From NCBI GenBank assembly GCA_021613335.1, contig JAJTWR010000095.1, positions 1 through 64,000 of the forward strand: DNA of 64,000 bases. Direction: 5' to 3'. The stretch comes from Whitmania pigra. Its lineage: Eukaryota > Annelida > Clitellata > Hirudinida > Haemopidae. The translations under genes and the position numbers were made by a program. The notes under the pieces were generated by a model. It had not been told where the DNA came from, did not search any database, and saw only the letters and a program-made list of their open reading frames with translations. Numbering within the stretch: the first letter of the stretch is position 1; the number at the start of each line of letters is the position of its first letter. Below are positions 10,348 through 17,125 of the stretch, piece by piece.

Positions 10348-10380
10348 AACACGTTTAAAACACGTTTAAATTATCGGGCA

Positions 10381-11223
10381 ATGATAGAAAAGATAGGAAA
10401 CATTAATAAATACTTTGAATGGTATAATAAATTGTGCGTTAAAATATTTCTAAAGGATTTAACTAAAGAACGCCGAAATAGATATTTAATAACAGGTTAT
10501 GGACTACATATCCGCTATATGTCGGATAACAATAATTTAAAATCCAAAGAGTTAAGCGATTATTATTCACAGCGTGCTGAAGACTTGGAAAAGGAATTAT
10601 CAGAAATAGCCATTTGGGACATGGAAAAAGTATTAGGCAATCAATGGTATTATCTGCCAAATTTTGAGGAATGGCAAACTATTAAGCTTATGCGTAAAAA
10701 TAATTTAGATACAGATATTGAGGAGTTTAACGAACGTATAAATAAATCATATTTGCCGCCAATTGAATTAGCAAAAGAAACGATAGACGAAACTATCGAA
10801 ACTTTCCCAATTAAGCATTTAGAACATTATAAAAAAGGTAGTCCACTTGCATTAAAGGACGGTATTATGTGGGAGTTTTTGCGGGATATAAACACTTTTG
10901 ATTTTGTGCAATATCTTAATTCTTACATTGTAGAACTTGAAAACCAGCCTGTAACTAAAGGCGGGTTAAAATGGATTGGTAAGCCCTCGCAATTGGGTTT
11001 TATAATTCATGAGTTGATAGATAAAGGATATATAGAAGCCCCAAATTTAAAAACAGGCGATATAAATTACACCGAATTAGTTCGGCAAACCCTAGAAAGT
11101 TTTAGAATCAATACTACTGAAAAAACTATGTGGCAATGCTTGAATCCTAATAGCCAGTGCGGACAAATATCCAATGATAGTAAGGACCTTTTTACAATTC
11201 CATACCTTAAACAAATTAGTTAA
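10381..11223 (+). CDS. Hypothetical protein with RteC-like C-terminal region
   Basis: The 280-residue protein follows the integrase by 33 bases. The N-terminal half is rich in charged residues and looks helical. The segment GGLKWIGKPSQLGFIIHELI (about 195-215) followed by a GYIEAPN turn resembles the helix-turn-helix-like region of RteC-type proteins of Bacteroidetes mobile elements, which control excision genes. That likeness is an inference from pattern memory. The last ten codons (FTIPYLKQIS) are duplicated, with one change, at 12682-12717 on the far side of the repeat array, so the array has been inserted or has grown just behind this gene. Confidence 0.65.
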   Translation: MIEKIGNINKYFEWYNKLCVKIFLKDLTKERRNRYLITGYGLHIRYMSDNNNLKSKELSDYYSQRAEDLEKELSEIAIWDMEKVLGNQWYYLPNFEEWQTIKLMRKNNLDTDIEEFNERINKSYLPPIELAKETIDETIETFPIKHLEHYKKGSPLALKDGIMWEFLRDINTFDFVQYLNSYIVELENQPVTKGGLKWIGKPSQLGFIIHELIDKGYIEAPNLKTGDINYTELVRQTLESFRINTTEKTMWQCLNPNSQCGQISNDSKDLFTIPYLKQIS

Positions 11224-11225
11224 AA
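11190..11225. repeat. Left copy of the 36-bp repeat flanking the array
   Basis: This segment covers the end of the RteC-like gene. It matches 12682-12717 with a single C/G difference and brackets the whole repeat array. Confidence 0.8.
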
Positions 11226-11251
11226 ACAACATAGCCGCATAATTAAAAAAA

Positions 11252-12190
11252 AACCAGCACACTGGGAGCAGTTATTTCTACAGGCAAGACCCTGCAGCGG
11301 GAAACAGTACAGGCCTCCGCAGGACGTCAAAATATATCGCATATAGGTTTTTTTGGCATAAATAACTCTGAATAACTAAAAAACCTGCGCTCTGGGGAGG
11401 TATCTTTATCCAGGCGAGACCCTGAAGAGAGCGCACAGGCCTCCGTAGGACGTCAAAATATATCGCATATAGGTTTTTTTGGCATAAATAACTCTGAATA
11501 ACTAAAAAACCTGCGCTCTGGGGAGGTATCTTTGTCCAGGCGAGACTCTGAAGAGAGCGCACAGGCCTCCGTAGGACGTCAAAATATATCGCATATAGGT
11601 TTTTTTGGCATAAATAACTCTGAATAACTAAAAAACCTGCGCTCTGGTGGCGGATCTTTCTCCAGGCAAGACCCTGCAGCGGGAAACAGTACGGGCCTCT
11701 GCAGGACGATGGCCGTCTCTGGAACCAGCACACTGGGAGCAGTTATTTCTACAGGCAAGACCCTGCAGCGGGAAACAGTACGGGCCTCTGCAGGACGATG
11801 GCCGTCTCTGGAACCAGCACACTGGGAGTAGTTATTTCTACAGGCAAGACCCTGCAGCGGGAAACAGTACGGGCCTCTGCAGGACGATGGCCGTCTCTGG
11901 AACCAGCACACTGGGAGCAGTTATTTCTACAGGCAAGACCCTGCAGCGGGAAACAGTACAGGCCTCCGCAGGACGATGGCCGTCTCTGGAACCAGCACAC
12001 TGGGAGTAGTTATTTCTACAGGCAAGACCCTGCAGCGGGAAACAGTACGGGCCTCCGCAGGACGTCAAAATATATCGCATATAGTTTTTTTTTGCATGGG
12101 TAATTCTGAATAACTAAAAAACCTGCGCACTGGTGGCGGATCTTTCTCCAGACAAGACTCTGCAGAGAGAATATAAACCTCTGCAGCCTG
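11252..12190. repeat. Structured tandem repeat array, part 1 (nine modules)
   Basis: The core CAGGC(A/G)AGAC(C/T)CTG starts at 11281, 11411, 11537, 11663, 11752, 11841, 11930, 12019 and, changed to CAGACAAGACTCTG, 12149. Steps are 130, 126, 126, 89, 89, 89, 89 and 130 bases. Two module types alternate. The long type carries a spacer of about 60 bases with TATATCGCATATAGG and an AGGTTTTTT/AAAAAACCT hairpin. The short type carries the spacer GATGGCCGTCTCTGGAACC. Each module is rich in inverted repeats (CCTGCAG/CTGCAGG in one type; CCTG-CGCTCT/AGAGCG-CAGG in the other). A terminator follows at 12232. The open frames here on both strands follow from the repetition and are not judged coding. Confidence 0.85.
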
Positions 12191-12231
12191 TTTTACCGTC
12201 TAAAAGCCGCATAAATTTAAGTAGCAAAAAA

Positions 12232-12268
12232 CAAAAAAGGGATCTCCGAAATAGAAACCCCTTTTTTA
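12232..12268 (+). terminator. Intrinsic terminator after array part 1
   Basis: AAAAAAGGG pairs with CCCTTTTTT across a 16-17-base loop. If read from the left, it would end an RNA covering the array. Confidence 0.7.
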
Positions 12269-12360
12269 AAGTCTAATTCCATAAGCTCATACCACTAAAA
12301 GCAAATGGATGATACTAAAACAAATGAATGATAAAGATAAACAAAAAGCGATGAAAAACA

Positions 12361-12666
12361 ATATCGCATATAGTTTTTTTTTGCATGGGTAATTCTGAAT
12401 AACTAAAAAACCTGCGCACTGGGGAGGTATCTTTATCCAGGCGAGACTCTGAAGAGAGCGCACAGGCCTCCGTAGGACGTCAAAATATATCGCATATAGG
12501 TTTTTTTGGCATAAATAACTCTGAATAACTAAAAAACCTGCGCGCTGGGGAGGTATCTTTATCCAGGCGAGACTCTAAAGAGAGCGCACAGGCCTCCGTA
12601 GGACGTCAAAATATATCGCATATAGGTTTTTTTGGCATAAATAACTCTGAATAACTAAAAAACCTG
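12361..12666. repeat. Structured tandem repeat array, part 2 (two modules)
   Basis: Two further long-type modules have cores at 12438 and 12564 (step 126), with the same TATATCGCATATAGG spacer and the same hairpins. A stretch of about 170 bases without repeats (12191-12360), including the terminator, separates them from part 1. The array ends with a final AAAAAACCTG at 12656-12666, then the second 36-bp flanking copy. Confidence 0.85.
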
Positions 12667-12681
12667 TGAGAATAAGCAATG

Positions 12682-12717
12682 TTTTACAATTCCATACCTT
12701 AAAGAAATTAGTTAAAA
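12682..12717. repeat. Right copy of the 36-bp repeat flanking the array
   Basis: This is a duplicate of the last codons and stop of the gene at 10381-11223 (FTIPYLKEIS, Gln changed to Glu), with no gene body in front of it. Confidence 0.8.
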
Positions 12718-12813
12718 CCCACATAATCAGTCAAAAACAACATAGGTCCAATGTACTCCAATGTTAATTTATTTTAATTTGCTATTACTTTGTGGTCATT
12801 AAATCATAAAAAA

Positions 12814-13104
12814 ATGACTGTTAAAAATGTACAAATCCAAAACATTGATGCAAGCAGCTTGCAAGAAATGTTTGCCCGTTTAGAAAACCAACTAACGGAA
12901 ATTAAACAATACTACCAGCCTAAAGAGCCTAACGAGTGGCTAACCCGTGACGAGGTTGCAAAACTGTTTAAAATAGCCCTACCAACGGTACACGCCTGGA
13001 CAAATAAAGGGTTAATCAAAAGCTATAAGATAGCCAACAAAACAAGGTTTAAGCTTTCAGAAATTGAAGCCGCCCTAACTGCAATAGAAAGGAGGGCGCA
13101 ATAA
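12814..13104 (+). CDS. Helix-turn-helix DNA-binding protein, excisionase-like
   Basis: I take the ATG at 12814 (MTVKNVQIQN) as start, since an upstream in-frame TTG at 12790 lacks support. The 96-residue product has an N-terminal coiled segment and a MerR-like winged helix from about residue 42 (WLTRDEVAKLFKIALPTVHA), ending KTRFKLSEIEAAL. This domain is usual for small excision or regulatory proteins of Bacteroidetes integrative elements. Its stop overlaps the next start (TAATG), so the two genes are probably translated together. A role in excision with the integrase is an inference. Confidence 0.8.
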   Translation: MTVKNVQIQNIDASSLQEMFARLENQLTEIKQYYQPKEPNEWLTRDEVAKLFKIALPTVHAWTNKGLIKSYKIANKTRFKLSEIEAALTAIERRAQ

Positions 13105-13715
13105 TGGAACTTATCCCAATTCACACCGAAAACGGTAACAGTACCGTACTGGCAACGCACCTATACAATTTCTTAGAGCCTAAAACAATATTCCCGAATT
13201 GGATAAAAAGAATGTTAGAATACGGGTTTGTTGAAAATATGGATTATGCTGTTTGCTTGCCAAATTTGGAAAGCAAAAAAGTTAAACGGGGCGGGCATAA
13301 TGCAATTGATTATGTGCTAACGCTGGATTGTGCTAAAGCTATTGCAATGGTGCAACGCAGCGCAAAAGGCAAGCTAATACGCAACTACTTTATAGAGGTA
13401 GAACGCCAATACAAAGCTATTGCCAGCCCTCAGCAATTGCAAGCCTTACAAAACAGGGTTTTAGCCTTAGAAAGCAAGCAAATAGATTACCCTAACGATT
13501 GGGCAATAGACCGTTATTTGCGTGTAAACAAGCTATTTTCAAGCCTAACCATACAGCACCGCCAACAATTAGGCAAACTATGTACAAAGGCATATAAGGC
13601 AGTATATAACGAGACGCCCAAACGTGTACCGCACCCGTCCTATATCAACGGGCAAAACGTATATCCTTATCAGTTAATCAACGAAGTATATAACCGATGG
13701 ACAAGTACGCAATAA
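13104..13715 (+). CDS. AntA/AntB-type antirepressor protein
   Basis: The 203-residue protein begins with an AntA-like domain: NSTVLATHLYNFLEPKTIFP, then WIKRMLEYGFVENMDYAV and a YVLTLDCAKAIAMVQRSAKG block. In phages these antirepressors bind and block repressors to allow induction. A middle coiled-coil (about 110-130) and a C-terminal region (about 135-200) with HRQQLGKLCTKAYKAVYNE resemble the ORF6C-like tail of phage antirepressors. It is coupled to the helix-turn-helix gene before it by a one-base overlap. Its presence suggests phage ancestry and induction control for the element. Confidence 0.82.
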   Translation: MELIPIHTENGNSTVLATHLYNFLEPKTIFPNWIKRMLEYGFVENMDYAVCLPNLESKKVKRGGHNAIDYVLTLDCAKAIAMVQRSAKGKLIRNYFIEVERQYKAIASPQQLQALQNRVLALESKQIDYPNDWAIDRYLRVNKLFSSLTIQHRQQLGKLCTKAYKAVYNETPKRVPHPSYINGQNVYPYQLINEVYNRWTSTQ

Positions 13716-13858
13716 TGCAGCTAATGGATGATTTGACGGTTATGCAGCTTACCGTCAATGATTTGCAAAACGAAGCCGTTAAAGCGGCCATAACAAGCAA
13801 ATTAAGCGATATACAGGCAGATTTGGAACAATACGCCAGCAAACTAATGGACAAATAA
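13697..13858 (+). CDS. Small hypothetical protein, 53 residues
   Basis: The ATG at 13697 overlaps the end of the antirepressor gene by 19 bases in another frame. The product (MDKYAIMQLMDDLTVMQLTV, ending YASKLMDK) is acidic and mainly helical, probably a short coiled coil. Overlap and the terminator directly after it suggest it is the last gene of the three-gene operon. No function can be given. Confidence 0.55.
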   Translation: MDKYAIMQLMDDLTVMQLTVNDLQNEAVKAAITSKLSDIQADLEQYASKLMDK

Positions 13859-13886
13859 AAAGGGGCTTAATCCTAAACCCCTTTTA
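13857..13886 (+). terminator. Terminator of the antirepressor operon
   Basis: AAAAGGGG pairs with CCCCTTTT, starting inside the stop codon of the 53-residue gene. Confidence 0.8.
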
Positions 13887-13968
13887 TAGTTAATTTTTCA
13901 TTATCTGGCAAACGATAATACTCCAAAGGTAATACACCGCCCGCAATTCTCAAAATACCCTTTAACAA

Positions 13969-15135
13969 ATGTTTGACGGCTTTAAAACGGAACATCAGTA
14001 TTTACACGCTGGCAAATGGCTAAATAATAGCCGTTTGGTTTTCCCTTTGGCTGTAAACGAGCAAACAGGCGAAATAATGCAGGGTACACGCATTGCAAGG
14101 CACAACGGTTTAACCTTTAGGGTTTACAATCCCGATAATCCAAACACCAACTATAACGAACTATTAGGCAGCTTGCATAAGTACCATAACGGCGGTACTG
14201 AAAACGCTAACGATTTTAGTTTTAACGAAGTAGTTAGCGCCGTTAAAGATTTAGCCTTAAACTACCATATAAACCCCGAAACAAGCCAGCTAAAGAGTTT
14301 AGAGATAGGCGTAAACGTGGCTTTGCCCTTTCCCGTTAGCCGTGTGCTAAAAGCCTGTATTTGCTATAATGGCACACGTTTTCAGCAACTGGACAGGAAC
14401 GGATTAAAAAGGGGTTTGCTATGCAATAAATACGAGTACGAAATAAAACTATATGATAAAAGCAACGAAGCCCCCGCAGGGATTAAAAACCTTTTACGCT
14501 TTGAGTTACGAGTACGCCGTATGCGTTATTTGCAAGCCTATGGCATTAAGTTTTTGGCAGATATAACCAACCCCGATAAGGTTGTAACATTGGGTAATTT
14601 ACTAACGCAGATGTGTACAGAAATACTAATGTGCGATGTAAAGAGAATACCAAAAGAGCAATTAACCATAGTCAAACAATTAAAGTTAGCCAACTGGCTA
14701 AACCCCGATAATTGGGAAGCTATGAAGTTTAAAGAACGATATAAACAACGCTTACAGTTTGATGCTTTAATGAGCAAATACGGGGCAAATACAACGCACT
14801 TTGTTATAGCAAATTTAATAGCCCAAAAGTGGCAAAAACTACTACCAGCAAAGCACAAAAACGGGGTATGTTTTCACAGGGATTTAACAACGGAAAAAAG
14901 CACAAAAAAGGGGATGTTTTCACACCTTGAATATACTGTGAAATCATCCTTTACTAACCCTTTAGAAAACGGGGCAAAAAAAACGGCCTGTAAATCGTGC
15001 GGAAAAGAACTAATTAGGCAAAAAATTAATAGCATTTTTGTAGCGAAAAGATACACGGAAAAAAGGCAAAAAGTTGCAGAAATAAGGACAGTAATAAACG
15101 GTACAGGTTTAAGCAGAAAATTAAAACGGCAATAG
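13969..15135 (+). CDS. Phage/plasmid replication initiation protein, II/X-like
   Basis: The 388-residue protein has the layout of Bacteroidetes replication proteins related to gene II/X of filamentous phages and to rolling-circle plasmid Reps. It starts MFDGFKTEHQYLHAGKW, has LKSLEIGVNVALPFPVSRVL (about 110-130), then a basic KYEYEIKLYDKSNEA strand and LLRFELRVRRMRYLQAYG (about 168-187). The C-terminus has CKSCGKEL, half of a zinc finger; the expected second Cys pair is replaced (FVAKRYTEK), so metal binding is doubtful. It likely nicks an origin on the excised circle. A candidate origin is at 15,640-15,760. No packaging genes accompany it. Confidence 0.72.
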   Translation: MFDGFKTEHQYLHAGKWLNNSRLVFPLAVNEQTGEIMQGTRIARHNGLTFRVYNPDNPNTNYNELLGSLHKYHNGGTENANDFSFNEVVSAVKDLALNYHINPETSQLKSLEIGVNVALPFPVSRVLKACICYNGTRFQQLDRNGLKRGLLCNKYEYEIKLYDKSNEAPAGIKNLLRFELRVRRMRYLQAYGIKFLADITNPDKVVTLGNLLTQMCTEILMCDVKRIPKEQLTIVKQLKLANWLNPDNWEAMKFKERYKQRLQFDALMSKYGANTTHFVIANLIAQKWQKLLPAKHKNGVCFHRDLTTEKSTKKGMFSHLEYTVKSSFTNPLENGAKKTACKSCGKELIRQKINSIFVAKRYTEKRQKVAEIRTVINGTGLSRKLKRQ

Positions 15136-15146
15136 AACAAAACCGA

Positions 15147-15335
15147 ATGATAGCCATAAGTTACGCCGACCAGGAGGGCAACGCGTACACCGATACGCTA
15201 CGCGCGACCGAGATATGCGTAACACGGGAATGGTTGGAACAAATACAAAACATTACCCTGTTGGAAACGGACGACGAAACAATGCAGGGCAAAAAGGCAA
15301 AAGATTATTTAACCATTAAAACAAAAACACAATGA
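15147..15335 (+). CDS. Small hypothetical protein, 62 residues
   Basis: This acidic protein (MIAISYADQEGNAYTDTLRA) begins 11 bases after the replication gene and overlaps the next gene by 4 bases (ATGA). The tight packing supports a real gene in one operon with the replication protein. I do not recognise the family. Confidence 0.6.
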   Translation: MIAISYADQEGNAYTDTLRATEICVTREWLEQIQNITLLETDDETMQGKKAKDYLTIKTKTQ

Positions 15336-15628
15336 GAAAAACAACTAACGAAGCCCAAACAGAAAGGGGCGAATTTTACCAATTGATAAACGAGGGCTAT
15401 AACCAAAAGGAAGCCGCCGCCAAAATTGGCATTACAGAAAAAACGGCGGGCAATTGGGCAAAGCAACGCAAAAAGGGTTTGGCTGATTTACTGATAATCA
15501 AAAAGAATATTGTAAAAAGGCTGGCAACCGAAACGGCAAACCCGCTAATCCCCTCAAACGAAATACACAACCTTACTACTGCACTATCTGTAATTGATAG
15601 GCAGATAGCAACCGCCGCAAAGGGCTAA
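15332..15628 (+). CDS. Helix-turn-helix protein, terminase-small-subunit-like
   Basis: The 98-residue protein has an N-terminal helix-turn-helix (INEGYNQKEAAAKIGITEKT, then AGNWAKQRKKG) and a helical C-terminus with LTTALSVIDRQIATA. The combination recalls phage small terminase or DUF1804-type DNA-binding proteins, but no large terminase is present. In this element it may instead recognise the origin or regulate replication. It is translationally coupled to the gene before it. Confidence 0.6.
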   Translation: MRKTTNEAQTERGEFYQLINEGYNQKEAAAKIGITEKTAGNWAKQRKKGLADLLIIKKNIVKRLATETANPLIPSNEIHNLTTALSVIDRQIATAAKG

Positions 15629-15639
15629 AAAGCATAGAG

Positions 15640-15760
15640 TAAGGCACAAAGGGGCGTACGTAATTTTTTAGGGGGGGTACTCTACAAAAACGCATTAGCA
15701 AATTGCGTAAAAACAGCCCTAAAAAAGTGCGTTGCATAAAAGTTAATTTACTACGTTTTA
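15640..15760. other. Candidate replication origin region
   Basis: The gap between two DNA-binding genes holds AGAGTA/TACTCT arms around a GGGGCGTACG and a run of seven Gs, then ACGCA/TGCGT arms around TTAGCAAAT. It lies close behind the II/X-type replication gene. This kind of paired hairpin near a Rep gene suits a nick site, but no family-specific nick motif could be named. Confidence 0.3.
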
Positions 15761-15780
15761 TACCATTTAATAACTAACAA

Positions 15781-16086
15781 ATGGACAAAAAGAGCCAAAA
15801 AGTACAGCAAGCCTATAAATACCATTGTAAAGGGCTAAACAGCAAAGAGATAGCAAAGTTGATAAATTGCAGTTACAGGACGGTACAGGGCTATATTACG
15901 GCTGGCAAATGGAATAACAGCCGCCAACCTACGCCAAAGGCGCAATTAGCTGTTAAGTGGCTCAAAATGGGCTACACACGTAAAGAAGTATCTAAAAGGC
16001 TAAATGTATCTATTAGTACCGTTGACAATTACAGGCGGGCTATAAACGCCCAAATTTGCAAAAGCAAAAACGATGCTGTACCTTAG
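15781..16086 (+). CDS. Protein with two helix-turn-helix domains
   Basis: In 101 residues there are two similar helix-turn-helix units: LNSKEIAKLINCSYRTVQGY (about 19-38) and YTRKEVSKRLNVSISTVDNY (about 63-82). Each is a LuxR/sigma-4-like recognition helix pair. Double binding domains suit recognition of a repeated site, such as the array or the end repeats of the element; that is inference. Basic tail KSKNDAVP. Confidence 0.7.
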   Translation: MDKKSQKVQQAYKYHCKGLNSKEIAKLINCSYRTVQGYITAGKWNNSRQPTPKAQLAVKWLKMGYTRKEVSKRLNVSISTVDNYRRAINAQICKSKNDAVP

Positions 16087-16107
16087 CAATTCCTTTAACA
16101 CAACATT

Positions 16108-16266
16108 ATGAGATTAGATAAAACTTTTACCCGTGTGGTATGGTGGCGGCATTGGAAACAACCGCAAACGCACGTTGTGGCGTTAGGACACCTTAGCTAT
16201 GCGGGTTTTATATTTTCTAAAACACAACAAAATGGTAACAGTAACCAAAAACGGGCTTTTAATTGA
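16108..16266 (+). CDS. Small hypothetical protein, 52 residues
   Basis: The frame reads MRLDKTFTRVVWWRHWKQPQ and ends NQKRAFN. It is basic and Trp-rich and overlaps the next gene by 35 bases in another frame. The position just behind the previous gene is right for a real gene, but overlap and short length leave doubt. Confidence 0.4.
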   Translation: MRLDKTFTRVVWWRHWKQPQTHVVALGHLSYAGFIFSKTQQNGNSNQKRAFN

Positions 16267-16474
16267 GATGCAAGGCGCTAATTACGGGGCTGATGAAATT
16301 CAAACGTTAAACAAAGAACTTATACAGGCATTGCAAGCCGTAGCCAACACCGCCAAAGATTGGGGAATGGATTACTTTATGCTGTTTGATTTGTTGGAAG
16401 CCATAAGCCCAACATTTGAGCAACTACAGGCAATACACCCACATAGTAGCTATACGTTAAACGAAAAAGATTAG
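16232..16474 (+). CDS. Small hypothetical protein, 80 residues
   Basis: I prefer the ATG at 16232 (MVTVTKNGLLIEMQGANYGA) to one 33 bases upstream, because the earlier part has no family-like character. The product is acidic and helical (LNKELIQALQAVANTAKDWG). It is the last protein gene of the element. No family recognised. Confidence 0.55.
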   Translation: MVTVTKNGLLIEMQGANYGADEIQTLNKELIQALQAVANTAKDWGMDYFMLFDLLEAISPTFEQLQAIHPHSSYTLNEKD

Positions 16475-16482
16475 TAGTTTTG
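16475..16482 (+). promoter_or_regulatory. Promoter box of the putative sRNA
   Basis: TAGTTTTG matches TAnnTTTG directly after the stop codon at 16474. No protein frame follows; three hairpins and a terminator do. Confidence 0.45.
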
Positions 16483-16488
16483 TATATT

Positions 16489-16611
16489 CTCACTAAAACA
16501 AAAAGCTAACCGGTTAGCCTTATGGTTAATCAAGTCCCAGCCGAGTACGGGGACGACAGCAAGGCAATGGCTCACAATTCCAAAGGGATGCCTAACGGTG
16601 TCCCTTTTTTT
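16489..16611 (+). ncRNA. Putative small RNA at the right end of the element
   Basis: About 120 bases lie between a TAnnTTTG box and a strong terminator. They contain a 14-base perfect palindrome GCTAACCGGTTAGC (16505-16518), a GTCCC/GGGAC hairpin (16534-16554) and the terminator hairpin. No convincing protein is encoded. Expression is inferred from these signals only. Confidence 0.45.
16582..16611 (+). terminator. Intrinsic terminator
   Basis: AAAGGGA pairs with TCCCTTT, with an inner CC/GG, followed by seven Ts. Confidence 0.8.
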
Positions 16612-16779
16612 GGTGGTTTAATAACTTGGTTATAAAAAAAGGTTTGGGTTAATAATTTTGCGTGTAATATTTCCAAAGCTAACATATTATCAGCCGCCGT
16701 ACTTGGGTTAACTATAAAAGGCTTAAAGCCGTCCGAATATAAAACCGAAAAATAGCCCAAATTGAGCCAAAACGCTGTA

Positions 16780-16803
16780 AAAACCGTCCCCCAAACCGTC
16801 CCC
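16780..16803. repeat. Right copy of the CCGTCCCCC double repeat
   Basis: The same sequence and orientation as 9009-9033, here 40 bases inside attR. Confidence 0.65.
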
Positions 16804-16843
16804 GTGTAAAAACAAAAAAAGCATTAACATTTTGAATGTCAAG

Positions 16844-16867
16844 GCTTTAACCTATTAAGGTTGTAGC
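16844..16867. repeat. attR, right 24-bp direct repeat
   Basis: Identical to 8841-8864. It overlaps the last four bases of the tRNA-Met gene and the palindrome just downstream of it, which may serve as the tRNA terminator. The tRNA stays intact after integration. Confidence 0.85.
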
Positions 16868-16937
16868 GGGGAGCAGAATCGAACTGCCGACCTTTGGGTT
16901 ATGAATCCAACGCTCTAACCATCTGAGCTACCCCGCC
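16864..16937 (-). tRNA. tRNA-Met (CAT anticodon)
   Basis: The 74-nt cloverleaf reads GGCGGGG at the 5' acceptor arm and CCCCGCT plus discriminator A at the 3' end. It has D-arm GCTCAGATGGTTAGAGC, anticodon loop TTCATAA and T-arm GGCAG-TTCGATT-CTGCT. CCA is not encoded. It is the integration target of the element to its left. The CAT anticodon could in principle be tRNA-Ile2, but the body looks like elongator Met. Confidence 0.93.
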
Positions 16938-17125
16938 TGCTAAAAAATTGAGATGCAAATATAGAATTAAATCAGCGAAAAAATAAAAATGTATCTCTTT
17001 TCTACGCTATTTTAAGTTGAAACAAGACAACTGCTAAATCTTCTGCAAAAGAAGTTGCAAATACAGAATAAAATCCCTTTCTTTAGCAGAATTAGTTCAA
17101 ACTTTAATTATCAAAAGAGAAAAAG

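Larger units (their letters stand above)
8841..16867. mobile_element. Integrative element of about 8 kb at tRNA-Met
   Basis: The element is bounded by perfect 24-bp direct repeats, the right one overlapping the last 4 bases of the tRNA-Met gene. Cargo in order: integrase, RteC-like protein, structured repeat array, helix-turn-helix protein, AntA antirepressor, small coiled protein, II/X-type replication protein, a small hypothetical, two helix-turn-helix proteins, two small hypotheticals, and a probable sRNA. There is no relaxase, capsid, terminase large subunit, Zot-like ATPase or conjugation gene. It is best read as an integrated rolling-circle-type replicon or phage satellite. Because the integrase is intact and the repeats are identical, it may still excise. 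Confidence 0.85.

Noticed and set aside
11278..12103. Overlapping open frames of 80-150 codons on both strands in the repeat array
   Set aside because: They are present in several frames of both strands at once and are just translations of the repeat (126 is a multiple of 3, which keeps frames open). No start or codon pattern supports them.
11252..12666. CRISPR array
   Set aside because: Spacers are themselves repeated, units are 89 or 126-130 bases, and there are no cas genes.
16572..16760. 62-codon minus-strand frame
   Set aside because: It runs through the terminator hairpin of the putative sRNA, and its sequence does not look like a folded protein.
8841..16867. Filamentous (inovirus) prophage
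   Set aside because: The replication protein fits, but there is no Zot-like ATPase, no coat protein with signal and span, and no secretin or adsorption gene.
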